From the NCBI GenBank assembly GCA_947475275.1, contig CANJNE010000010.1, positions 1-46,222 on the forward strand: a DNA stretch of 46,222 nucleotides, written 5' to 3'. Made by a program: the position numbers and the translations under genes. The notes below the pieces were generated by a model. That model saw only the letters and a list, made by a program, of their open reading frames with translations. It ran no database searches and had not been told where the DNA came from. The first letter of the stretch is position 1, and every line of letters begins with the position of its first letter. Origin of the DNA: Flavobacteriales bacterium (lineage in GTDB: Bacteria > Bacteroidota > Bacteroidia > Flavobacteriales_D > Crocinitomicaceae). Shown here piece after piece: positions 31,085 to 40,016 of the stretch.

Positions 31085-31411
31085 TTACATATTTTTCAAT
31101 GCTTCCATTGCTTTGTCTTGCATTTCTTTTGCGTTATTCATCGCATCTTCTTGCATTTCTTTTGCTTTGTCCATCGCATCTTCTTGCATTGCTTTTGCAT
31201 CTTCTACAGCATCGCTAACGTCAGCTGCATCCATAGATGCATCTTCAGCACCTTCTGCTGCGTCTGCTGCTGCATCAGTTGCTGCATCCATAGCTCCTTC
31301 AACTTCTCCAGCCATTTCAGTCAATGCGTCTTTTGCTTTTTCTTCATCAGACTTACCACCACATGCAGCCAACAATGCAACTGCAGTAATCATTAAAAAT
31401 GTTTTTTTCAT
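31085..31411 (-). CDS. small lipoprotein with Ala/Glu/Lys/Met-rich 11-residue helical repeats
   Basis: Lipobox MKKTFLMITAVALLAACGGK; repeated AKxMQEDAMxx units; terminator directly downstream on the minus strand. Confidence 0.85.
   Translation of the reverse strand: MKKTFLMITAVALLAACGGKSDEEKAKDALTEMAGEVEGAMDAATDAAADAAEGAEDASMDAADVSDAVEDAKAMQEDAMDKAKEMQEDAMNNAKEMQDKAMEALKNM
31116..31214 (-). repeat. three tandem 33-bp coding repeats (11 codons each)
   Basis: Copies begin at 31116, 31149 and 31182: tcttgcatttcttttgcgttattcatcgca.. / tcttgcatttcttttgctttgtccatcgca.. / tcttgcattgcttttgcatcttctacagca.. Confidence 0.9.
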
Positions 31412-31436
31412 GTTATTTTAAAGTTTAATACAGTAA

Positions 31437-31444
31437 CAAATGTA
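31437..31444 (-). promoter_or_regulatory. -7 box TACATTTG of the repeat lipoprotein gene
   Basis: Minus-strand TACATTTG 25 nt upstream of ATG 31411. Confidence 0.45.
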
Positions 31445-31707
31445 AAAATATTTTCAAAAGCTACAGTTTTTTTATGAATTTTTATTACCCTTAAAAGTTT
31501 GTTAACACAGAGGATTGCAGTAAATGAAAGATTCTTTGGGCTTAGACTCTTTTTTTGTAGACTTGGTTGAACCTCGCAATCATTTCACATGCAATGATTA
31601 CTCACGGTGGGTCCTGAAAAGGAGATAATATTCTATTATTTTCAAAGCTCTTGGAAATTTTTACAAAAGGGTGCATCTAAACATTATGTTTCACAATTGG
31701 ATCAGCA

Positions 31708-31735
31708 TTGTTAAACACTATTATGTTTACATTTG
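31708..31735 (+). promoter_or_regulatory. Bacteroidetes-type promoter (TTG-N17-TACATTTG) of ispG
   Basis: TTG at 31708-31710 and TACATTTG at 31728-31735, 20 nt before ATG 31755. Confidence 0.6.
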
Positions 31736-31754
31736 TTATAAATGTATTTCCTCT

Positions 31755-33710
31755 ATGCAAGACAAACAAAACGACAACTTTTTACCCTATACAACTGATC
31801 CGCTTCAAAGGCTGCGCTTTCAAACTAGAGTTGTAAAAATTGGTGACATCAAAATGGGAGGAGAAAACCCTATAGTGGTGCAGTCAATGACAACCACAGA
31901 CACTATGAACACAGAGGAAACTATTCAACAGTGCATTAGGATGGTAAATGCTGGTTGTGAACTGATAAGAATTACGGCGCCAAGCATTAAAGAAGCTGAA
32001 AATTTACAACACATAAAAAATAAGTTAGAAGATTTATATTGTCAGGTTCCGCTTGTTGCTGATATTCATTTTACTCCAAACGCTGCTGAAGTAGCTTCAA
32101 AAATTGTCGAGAAGGTTCGTGTAAACCCAGGAAATTACGCTGACAAGAAAAAATTCGAGAACATTGAATACAATGATGAAAGTTATTCGGCCGAACTAAA
32201 ACGCATTGAAGAAAAATTCACACCATTGGTTATATTGTGTAAAGAACATAAAACAGCAATGCGCATTGGAACCAACCACGGCTCATTATCAGATAGAATT
32301 CTAAGCAGGTATGGCGACACTCCAGAGGGGATGGTTGAGTCCGCAATGGAATTCATACAAATATGTGAAAAACTGAACTTTCACGACCTCGTAATTTCGA
32401 TGAAGGCCAGTAATACATTGGTAATGGTTCAGGCATACAGACTTTTGGTTGCAGAAATGCTCAAGAGCGGGATGAATTATCCTTTACATTTAGGCGTCAC
32501 TGAAGCCGGTGATGGTGAAGATGGAAGAATTAAATCTGCTGTAGGTATTGGTGCATTACTCGAAGATGGTATCGGAGACACTATAAGGGTTTCTTTAACG
32601 GAAGACCCAGAATTTGAAATACCTGTTGCACGCAAACTATTATCAAAATTCAATACAGTAAATCCAGAATATCAAATACCGCAGACTTCTATAAAACTTC
32701 CATATAATCCATATCAATATAAAAAAAGAGAAAGTAAAGATTTAGAAAATATTGGTGGGAAAAATGTTCCTGTTGTAATCTCCGACTTATCACATAGAGA
32801 TAACATAACGCAAGCAAACTTTTATGGAGCAGGATACACTTATTCACCTTCCCTAGACAAGTGGAACATTCAAGATCAAGCGGTTGATTACATATATATC
32901 GGTCATAAAACTATTGATTTTGAGATTCCAGGTACCCTAAGAATCTTATGTGAAATCGAAAACTGGAAAGATAATTATACAAATAAAGAAGGGTATTTTC
33001 CCCTAATAAGAACACAAATAGAACTTGAAAAACTAAATGAAAATCAAACTGTATTCTTAGAAATACATCCAGGGCAAGAATATAATTGGAAAGCCCTAAA
33101 AATCAGAACAAATATCATTCTAGTTTTGGTTTCGAATTACTCTAATACAACACATATATTTCGCAATTTTTACACGACTTTAACGGAAAACAATATCTCT
33201 TCCCCTGTTATTTTAAAAAGAACGTTAAACGAACATGATGATGAAAGCTATCAATTACACGTAGCCTCAGAATTGGGTTCGTTATTCATAGATGGATTTG
33301 GTGATGGGATTTGGCTTGATGGACCTCATTCACTGAAACATTTAAACTCAACATCCTTCGGTATTCTTCAAGCAACGAGAACAAGAATATCCAAAACAGA
33401 ATATATATCATGTCCGTCATGTGGAAGAACCTTATTTGATTTACAGGAAACAACGGCCAAAATAAGAAAAGTTACCTCGCATTTAAAAGGCATCAAAATA
33501 GGTATAATGGGCTGTATTGTTAATGGCCCAGGAGAAATGGCTGATGCCGATTACGGTTACGTTGGCTCTGGACCAGGCAAAATCAATCTCTATAAAGAAA
33601 AGGATGTGGTTAAAAGAAATATACCTGAAAACGAGGCTGTTACGGCCTTAGTCGACCTTATAAAAGAAAATAAAGACTGGGTAGAACCAATAATTTCTGA
33701 AGAACAATAG
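31755..33710 (+). CDS. ispG: (E)-4-hydroxy-3-methylbut-2-enyl-diphosphate synthase, large (insertion-containing) form
   Basis: GGENPIVVQSMTTTDTMNTEETI, GTNHGSLSDRIL, CPSCGRTLFDLQ, IGIMGCIVNGPGEMADADYGYVG. Start set to ATG 31755 (in frame with the 31671 ORF start) because a promoter-like TTG-N17-TACATTTG lies at 31708-31735. Confidence 0.95.
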   Translation: MQDKQNDNFLPYTTDPLQRLRFQTRVVKIGDIKMGGENPIVVQSMTTTDTMNTEETIQQCIRMVNAGCELIRITAPSIKEAENLQHIKNKLEDLYCQVPLVADIHFTPNAAEVASKIVEKVRVNPGNYADKKKFENIEYNDESYSAELKRIEEKFTPLVILCKEHKTAMRIGTNHGSLSDRILSRYGDTPEGMVESAMEFIQICEKLNFHDLVISMKASNTLVMVQAYRLLVAEMLKSGMNYPLHLGVTEAGDGEDGRIKSAVGIGALLEDGIGDTIRVSLTEDPEFEIPVARKLLSKFNTVNPEYQIPQTSIKLPYNPYQYKKRESKDLENIGGKNVPVVISDLSHRDNITQANFYGAGYTYSPSLDKWNIQDQAVDYIYIGHKTIDFEIPGTLRILCEIENWKDNYTNKEGYFPLIRTQIELEKLNENQTVFLEIHPGQEYNWKALKIRTNIILVLVSNYSNTTHIFRNFYTTLTENNISSPVILKRTLNEHDDESYQLHVASELGSLFIDGFGDGIWLDGPHSLKHLNSTSFGILQATRTRISKTEYISCPSCGRTLFDLQETTAKIRKVTSHLKGIKIGIMGCIVNGPGEMADADYGYVGSGPGKINLYKEKDVVKRNIPENEAVTALVDLIKENKDWVEPIISEEQ

Positions 33711-33724
33711 TTTCACGTGAAACA
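33709..33724. promoter_or_regulatory. parS: parS-like centromere site (15/16 to TGTTTCACGTGAAACA)
   Basis: AGTTTCACGTGAAACA, a perfect 14-bp GTTTCACGTGAAAC palindrome between convergent ispG and mnmG. Confidence 0.88.
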
Positions 33725-33733
33725 CAACTAACT

Positions 33734-35605
33734 TTACCTGCCAATATGAATTAACAATACTGATATATCACTTGGTGAAACACCACTAATCCGCGAAGCT
33801 TGTCCAATTGAACGAGGTCTTAGTTTAGAAAGTTTTTCCTTTGCCTCAAGACTCAAACTATTCATAGAAGGATAATCAATATTGTCCGGTAATAAAACAT
33901 CCTCTAGCCGCTTTGTTTTTTCAGCAAGATCTTGCTCTCTTTCTATATAACCCTGATATTTTAAAAGAATTTCAACTTGCTCTAAAATATCTTTTTCATC
34001 TGGAAGGATCAAACCTAATGTATGAAAGAGTTGATCATCCATTTCTAGAATGTCTCCTACACTCAACTGAGGCCTTGCAACCAGCGAGGCAGCCTTAACC
34101 TGTTGAGTAATCGGGGAAGAACCCAATTCCTTTAAACGAAGGTTGGCTTTGTCTGGTGAAACACCAAAGGTTCGAAAAGAATAAAGTGAACTATCTATTT
34201 TTGTCTTTTTACTCTCTATTAAACCTATTTGAGTTTCATCCAAGAGACCGAGCTTATGTCCAAAATATGATAACCGCGTGTCTGCATTGTCTTGTCTTAA
34301 TAGAATTCTAAATTCAGCCCGGCTAGTAAACATTCGATAAGGCTCTTCAGTACCTTTTGTAATTAAATCATCAATAAGAACACCTATATAAGCCTGATCA
34401 CGAGACAGAATAAAAGATTCCTCTCCTTTAACATACAAATTAGCATTAATACCTGCCATAAGGCCCTGGCAGGCCGCTTCTTCATAACCTGTGGTTCCAT
34501 TAATTTGACCCGCAAAGAAAAGTCCACGAATTAACTTGGTTTCAAGAGAATGCTTCAATTGTGTTGGTGGAAAATAATCATACTCTATAGCATAACCTGG
34601 TCTAAACATTTTTACCGATTCCAAACCTGGGATTGTTTTCAATGCCTTCATTTGAATTTCCTCCGGCAAGGAAGAGCTGAATCCATTCAAATAAATTTCC
34701 ACAGTTTTCCAACCTTCTGGCTCCACAAATAATTGATGCCTATCTCTATCCGCAAAACGATTTATTTTATCCTCGATACTCGGACAATACCTCGGGCCTG
34801 TGCTTTTAATTGATCCGTTAAACATTGGTGAACGATCAAAACCCGTCCTTAAAACATCATGTGTTTTAGTATTGGTATAAGTAATGTAACAAGGTAATTG
34901 CTTATTTAATACTGTTCGTTTTCTAAAACTAAAAATAGAATGATGTTCATCACCATTCTGAACTTCCATTTTAGAATAATCTATTGACCTTCCATCTAAT
35001 CTTGGGGGCGTACCCGTTTTCATTCGGCCCGCTTCAAAACCATGGTTCACCAAGTCCTCTGTAATACCTATTGCGGCTTTTTCTGCCATTCGACCACCAC
35101 CAAATTGTTTTTCACCTAAATGAATCAAACCATTTAAAAAGGTTCCGTTGGTCAATACAACGGCATTTGAATAAATTGAGAAACCCATGGAAGTCCTAAC
35201 GCCCTTTACATAACCTTCTTCAACGATTAAACCCACACACATGTCTTGCCAAAAATCCACATTCCGATTAGACTCAAGTGACAACCTCCATAATTCAGAA
35301 AACAACATTCTATCATTCTGTGTGCGGGGGGACCACATGGCCGGGCCTTTTGAACGATTCAACATACGAAATTGCAAGGCGCTCGAATCGCTGATGACAC
35401 CCGACTCACCGCCTAAAGCATCAATTTCACGAATTATCTGACCTTTCGCAACGCCTCCCATTGCAGGATTACAACTCATTTGAGCTATAGTACCCATATT
35501 CATTGTCAGCAACAAGACCTTACTGCCCATTTTCGCGGCCGCATTCGCGGCCTCACAACCAGCATGACCTGCGCCAACAACAACAACATCATAATGACCT
35601 AGCAT
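33734..35605 (-). CDS. mnmG: tRNA uridine-5-carboxymethylaminomethyl(34) synthesis enzyme MnmG
   Basis: [83 protein letters not shown] at 35605 (MLGHYDVV) preferred to the TTG at 35626. Confidence 0.97.
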   Translation of the reverse strand: MLGHYDVVVVGAGHAGCEAANAAAKMGSKVLLLTMNMGTIAQMSCNPAMGGVAKGQIIREIDALGGESGVISDSSALQFRMLNRSKGPAMWSPRTQNDRMLFSELWRLSLESNRNVDFWQDMCVGLIVEEGYVKGVRTSMGFSIYSNAVVLTNGTFLNGLIHLGEKQFGGGRMAEKAAIGITEDLVNHGFEAGRMKTGTPPRLDGRSIDYSKMEVQNGDEHHSIFSFRKRTVLNKQLPCYITYTNTKTHDVLRTGFDRSPMFNGSIKSTGPRYCPSIEDKINRFADRDRHQLFVEPEGWKTVEIYLNGFSSSLPEEIQMKALKTIPGLESVKMFRPGYAIEYDYFPPTQLKHSLETKLIRGLFFAGQINGTTGYEEAACQGLMAGINANLYVKGEESFILSRDQAYIGVLIDDLITKGTEEPYRMFTSRAEFRILLRQDNADTRLSYFGHKLGLLDETQIGLIESKKTKIDSSLYSFRTFGVSPDKANLRLKELGSSPITQQVKAASLVARPQLSVGDILEMDDQLFHTLGLILPDEKDILEQVEILLKYQGYIEREQDLAEKTKRLEDVLLPDNIDYPSMNSLSLEAKEKLSKLRPRSIGQASRISGVSPSDISVLLIHIGR

Positions 35606-35635
35606 CACCTCGTATTTTAATATCAAATGAATATA

Positions 35636-36058
35636 TTATGTTTCACGTGAAACAAATAAAGCCAAATATTTATCCTCCATTGTTCTCATTAGCATTTTCT
35701 CCTCATCAGTCTTATCTACAAAACCACACAAATGTAGAACTGCATGAACCATAACCCTTAACAGCTCTTGGAAATACATTACACCCAAAACACTTGCATT
35801 ATCCTTTACCCGATCAACTGATATAAATACATCAGATAGAATTATATCACGGCTATAATCAAACGTTATTACATCGGTATAATAATCATGGTTCAAGTAT
35901 TTATTATTAACATCAAGTAGATAGTCATCAGAACAAAACACAAAATTAACACAATCCAGGTTTTTATTCTGGTCTGAAATTACACCATTAATCCATGATT
36001 CAACATCACGATAATTGATATCATAACCTATAACAGATACTTCATTAAAAGTTATCAA
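35636..36058 (-). CDS. ybeY: endoribonuclease YbeY (rRNA maturation)
   Basis: NHDYYTDVITFDY, LLRVMVHAVLHLCGFVDKTDEEKMLM; the last codons overlap a parS palindrome. Confidence 0.93.
   Translation of the reverse strand: MITFNEVSVIGYDINYRDVESWINGVISDQNKNLDCVNFVFCSDDYLLDVNNKYLNHDYYTDVITFDYSRDIILSDVFISVDRVKDNASVLGVMYFQELLRVMVHAVLHLCGFVDKTDEEKMLMRTMEDKYLALFVSRET
35639..35654. promoter_or_regulatory. parS: parS centromere site (16/16 to TGTTTCACGTGAAACA)
   Basis: TGTTTCACGTGAAACA at the ybeY 3' end, directly before its stop codon; encodes VSRET of YbeY. Confidence 0.92.
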
Positions 36059-36060
36059 AC

Positions 36061-36474
36061 CTACTTCTTGAAGTAAATATAAACATGACTACCGCCGTGT
36101 GAATAAACGACCTCATCCGCCAGTGACCTCATTAAGAAAACACCACGCCCATTCTCTTTAAGCATGTTCTCTGGAGAAGTTGGATCAGGTAAATTATCAT
36201 AATCGAATCCAACACCTTGATCTTTAATTGCATAGCAAAACTCATCTTTATTATCACCAACCAAAACAGAGACAATCAAACTAGTTGACTTCTTGTTTCC
36301 GTGTTCAATCGCATTGTTAACGGCCTCAGTAACAGCTATTAGGATGTTACCATAAGCATCCTCATTAATTCCTAAATCACCGCACGAATGCGTTATTAAT
36401 GACTCTACCTTATTCATTTCATCATAACTAGAAGCAATTGAAACCTCTCTTATAACAACAAAACCATCTTTCAT
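36061..36474 (-). CDS. RsbW-like ATP-binding protein (anti-sigma regulatory/serine kinase fold)
   Basis: AVTEAVNNAIEHGNK (N-box), IKDQGVGFDYDNLPDP (G1), NGRGVFLMRSLADEV (G2). Confidence 0.9.
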   Translation of the reverse strand: MKDGFVVIREVSIASSYDEMNKVESLITHSCGDLGINEDAYGNILIAVTEAVNNAIEHGNKKSTSLIVSVLVGDNKDEFCYAIKDQGVGFDYDNLPDPTSPENMLKENGRGVFLMRSLADEVVYSHGGSHVYIYFKK

Positions 36475-36495
36475 AAAAGAAATAATATTGTTCCA

Positions 36496-39400
36496 TTAAA
36501 AACTGTTGTTGAAGTACTCATTAGCTTTATCCTTATAATACTTTTTATAGACAGGATCTATGGTTTTTAATAATTCTATTTGTTTTAATTTCTCTCGGTT
36601 ATACTCATCGAATCGAATTTTGTTTCCATCCTGAACACTTTTTCCCGTAGTTGATTCACGTTTCTCTTCAAAACCCCTTTCTAATATAGCTTTTTCACTT
36701 TCTAATAACCTGGTCAAAATATTCTTTTGACGCGTTAACATATCACTATTAAAAGACTTATTAATCAAATCAGACTCTTGCTTTTCCAAGTCCTTTATAA
36801 GATCATTCAAGGCATTTCCCTGACCCTGTCCTTCTTTATTTAACTGTTGCTTTAACTCTTCCAAACGCTGCCTAATTGCCGTCTGCTCGGCTGCCATCTT
36901 AGCTATTTGCTCATTACTTAAACCCAGCATATTCTGACCATCCTTCCCTTGGCCCTTACCGTCTCCAGGACTCTTGCCTTCTTTACCTTGACCTTTTTGC
37001 ATTTGCTCTAGTTGTTTTTGCAACATTTGTTTCATATCACCGGGTGTCATAGAAGAGCCCGGTTTAGGCTTACCTTTTCCACCAGGATTGTTACAACTAC
37101 CTGAACCCTGTTGAATACTTTGCATTTGTTGTTGCATGCTCTGCAAGCTTTCATTAAGCAATAAAGCAAGGTTGTTATAAGAGGTCATAACAAGCTGCTG
37201 ATGCATTTGCAATTCCCTTTTCATGTGCTCGTCAATATCTTCTACGCTCAAAGATAAATTGTCTTCAATACTTGCCAATTCAGCATCTATGAACGTTGCT
37301 ATTTTCGGTTGGCGCTTAGCAAGTGCCAACAAACTGTCTTTTACAATTTTCGTATCATCAATTATCTTTCGTTGCCTACGTCCATATTTACGATAAGACG
37401 GATCACTATCACTAATACGATTAAAAGAACTAATTAAATCCTCCTGATCAAAACTTAATGTCATCAAACTCTCTAAAATCATTCTTAAGGCGTCTATATC
37501 TTCTTCTTGCTGTTGCTGATTAGCCGCTTGTTGGGCAGCGTCCATTTCTTCAGCCATTTTTTTCATGCCATCAGCGGCAGATTTCTGATTTTGTGCAGCC
37601 TTACTTGCTTTTTGATTCGATAGGTTGTCTTCTGCATTATTAAGATCGTCCGAAACATCCTGTTCATTCTCGTCCATATTATCCAATTCCATTGGCTGCT
37701 CCAATTCTTGATTCAATTCTTTTAGTTTTTCTATATCCTCTTTTAGCTCATCAAACTTTTCATTTATCGCTTTTTGTTCTTCCGTTGCGCTCTCATTTGA
37801 TATACTTTTATTCTCAACCTGTTCCTTTAAGGCCTCCTGCTCTTCTGACAATTCTTTAAGTTCGCTTTCTATATCATCAATCTTTTCATTTACCTGAAGA
37901 CGCTTTAACATCTCTAAACTTCTATCCAATTGCTTTTTTAAATCTTCGGAAGACTGATCAATATCATCTAGTTTTTCTTGCATTTGCTCCCTATTATTTT
38001 CTCTCATCAACTTTTCCAACTCATCAAGTAAATTTTTTAACTCATCGTCCATTAATTCTTGTAAAAGCTTATCTATTAGCTCTTGTTTTTCAAGAATCGT
38101 AGGATCTATTTCAGAAAGTTGATTTTTCTCATCTTTACTCAACTGCATTTGATTCTGAAGTTGCTCAAGATTATTTATTATCTGCTGTTGTTCTTCCTTT
38201 AATTGGTTGACTTTGTTCAATTTATTCCAATCCGTAGATTTTGAATTTAAAGCTTCATTTTTCAGTTTTTCCACTTTCTTTTGAAAGTCATCTGTTTTTT
38301 GCAACAACTCGGACAAATCCGCTTTAACTTGTTCTTGCTCATCTTCTCTTTTATCATTCAATTCTTGAAGGGTAGGTAGTTGGTATGTAAAAATTTGGCT
38401 TTTTGTGGACTTAGCACCATTTACACCATCATTATCAGACACTATAAAATAATACTCTATTTTATCGTTTATTTTTACATTTTCCCTTCTGAAATCTACA
38501 GCAAAATCAAAAGGTAAATCAAAACCCGAAACAGACCTAACGGACATCCTGTTATTCTTTTTAGAACCATCTTTAGATATTATAGTATAAACAAAAGTTA
38601 AGTTTGATAAACCATAATCATCACTAACCCTACCATTAAAAAACCTCAATCCATCACCAGCAGAATCACAAGTTTCTTGAACAAAAACATCAGGATAAGC
38701 ATCTTTAATAACATCAATATAAACCTTTGAGCTATCCATTTTATTCTGGTACTTATTATGCATATTTAATTTTATAGATAACGGTTCCTTTATCCTTTTT
38801 ACAATTCTAAAACCATCATTGGCGTATCTCGTTTGCTTACCATTTAAAGATACATCTGTAAACTTCGTGTTCTTTGTTGAAACGTTCCACTCTATTTCTG
38901 TACCCTCAGGTAGTGTCAAATCACCAGCATTCTGAATAATTTCATCAGTCTTACCTAAGTACTTTGGATAATGAATTTTTGCTTCAAACTTTCCTATTAC
39001 ACTCTTACCAAAAACGGTTAAACCAAATTTAGGGCTAGTCACTTCATTCGCTTCAAAATAAAAATTACCGGATTGTTTTGGCTTTTTAATAATTCCCTTA
39101 AAATAATTTCGGGAGACTTTTTCCATAAGTACTTTACCATTATCGGATACCATATAAACAAAATCGGGAAGTTCATCGCCCTTTATTTGGACTTCGACAG
39201 GTAAATCGTTCCCCTCTTCGAGAACCAAATTTTTCGTTTTAAGGACATAGCTAAATGGGGGTGGGTCTTTGTATTCCTTATTGTAATTTAAAACGCGCTC
39301 ACCTCCCCTAAGAAACAATGAAGGGGCTGCAATACCTATAGCAATGAATATAACAAAAAGGGGTATCAAATATTTTGCATACCTTCTATTCGCTCCATAA

Positions 39401-39846
39401 TCCACTGCGGTTGAAAAAGAAAATTTGCTAAGTTTTTCAGAACGCTGGGAAACACTTGCTCTTAACAATTCAACATTTCCTTCGTTCATTTCTAAATTTT
39501 CATGCAGCTGAAGCGTGTTCTTCAATCTATCTGAAATTTCAGGGAAAAAAGACCCTATTATTTCTGCAGCTTGGTGTCTATTAATTCTCCTTCCAAAAGA
39601 ATAAAGCTTTAACAGTGGTCTTAAAAAAAAGTAGAGCAAAATAACAGTGTTCAGACCTATAAATGAGAAAAATAAAAACGCCCTAAACCATGAAGCAAAA
39701 CGCCCATAAAATTCTACAGATGTTGCTACCAAAAAGGAAGTTAACAATACTACTATGAATAGTAGAACACCTTTTAACATTTGATTTTTATAATATTTGC
39801 GTATGAACGCATCTATTTGTTCTAATAATCTTTCAAAAGAATTCAT
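36496..39846 (-). CDS. DUF4175-type membrane protein with long Q/E/K-rich coiled coil
   Basis: 1116 aa; N-terminal TM helices, long coiled-coil segment (DELKNLLDELEKLMRENNREQMQEKLDDIDQS...), Gly/Pro/Gln-rich stretch; next to ybeY/RsbW-like ATPase. Confidence 0.75.
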   Translation of the reverse strand: MNSFERLLEQIDAFIRKYYKNQMLKGVLLFIVVLLTSFLVATSVEFYGRFASWFRAFLFFSFIGLNTVILLYFFLRPLLKLYSFGRRINRHQAAEIIGSFFPEISDRLKNTLQLHENLEMNEGNVELLRASVSQRSEKLSKFSFSTAVDYGANRRYAKYLIPLFVIFIAIGIAAPSLFLRGGERVLNYNKEYKDPPPFSYVLKTKNLVLEEGNDLPVEVQIKGDELPDFVYMVSDNGKVLMEKVSRNYFKGIIKKPKQSGNFYFEANEVTSPKFGLTVFGKSVIGKFEAKIHYPKYLGKTDEIIQNAGDLTLPEGTEIEWNVSTKNTKFTDVSLNGKQTRYANDGFRIVKRIKEPLSIKLNMHNKYQNKMDSSKVYIDVIKDAYPDVFVQETCDSAGDGLRFFNGRVSDDYGLSNLTFVYTIISKDGSKKNNRMSVRSVSGFDLPFDFAVDFRRENVKINDKIEYYFIVSDNDGVNGAKSTKSQIFTYQLPTLQELNDKREDEQEQVKADLSELLQKTDDFQKKVEKLKNEALNSKSTDWNKLNKVNQLKEEQQQIINNLEQLQNQMQLSKDEKNQLSEIDPTILEKQELIDKLLQELMDDELKNLLDELEKLMRENNREQMQEKLDDIDQSSEDLKKQLDRSLEMLKRLQVNEKIDDIESELKELSEEQEALKEQVENKSISNESATEEQKAINEKFDELKEDIEKLKELNQELEQPMELDNMDENEQDVSDDLNNAEDNLSNQKASKAAQNQKSAADGMKKMAEEMDAAQQAANQQQQEEDIDALRMILESLMTLSFDQEDLISSFNRISDSDPSYRKYGRRQRKIIDDTKIVKDSLLALAKRQPKIATFIDAELASIEDNLSLSVEDIDEHMKRELQMHQQLVMTSYNNLALLLNESLQSMQQQMQSIQQGSGSCNNPGGKGKPKPGSSMTPGDMKQMLQKQLEQMQKGQGKEGKSPGDGKGQGKDGQNMLGLSNEQIAKMAAEQTAIRQRLEELKQQLNKEGQGQGNALNDLIKDLEKQESDLINKSFNSDMLTRQKNILTRLLESEKAILERGFEEKRESTTGKSVQDGNKIRFDEYNREKLKQIELLKTIDPVYKKYYKDKANEYFNNSF

Positions 39847-39993
39847 TGCTTTACTTTTTCACTAACTTTCTAAGGTAATACTTATTATTAGTTTGATTGA
39901 TTACATTTCATTTAAAGTTCGTTAAATAAGCCTAACCTTTATAAGCGGTCAAAAAGCCTTTTTTATGATTTCTGTTAAATGGTTTAAAGCTGT

Positions 39994-40001
39994 TATCTTT
40001 G
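39994..40001 (+). promoter_or_regulatory. -7 box TATCTTTG of gltX
   Basis: Matches TAnnTTTG; 15 nt upstream of ATG 40017. Confidence 0.6.
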
Positions 40002-40016
40002 CAAAAAAAACTTCTT

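Noticed and set aside
31074-31421. Overlapping plus-strand ORFs (115 aa and 92 aa) opposite the lipoprotein gene
   Set aside because: Low-complexity Ala/Ser or Cys/Phe translations are the expected antisense shadow of the repeat-rich lipoprotein gene.
31578-31599. AATCATT-TCACATGC-AATGATT inverted repeat in the ispG leader considered as a riboswitch/ncRNA
   Set aside because: Short A/T stem, no match to a riboswitch core that I recognise; the likely ispG promoter is downstream of it.
35503-35754. 83-aa plus-strand ORF containing MFHVKQ
   Set aside because: Spurious; it spans the mnmG 5' end and ybeY 3' end antisense, and the MFHVKQ is just the parS palindrome read on the other strand.
39847-39998. 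Divergent intergenic region at the global strand switch considered as oriC
   Set aside because: Only about 150 bp, no DnaA boxes seen; better explained as promoters for gltX and the DUF4175-type gene.
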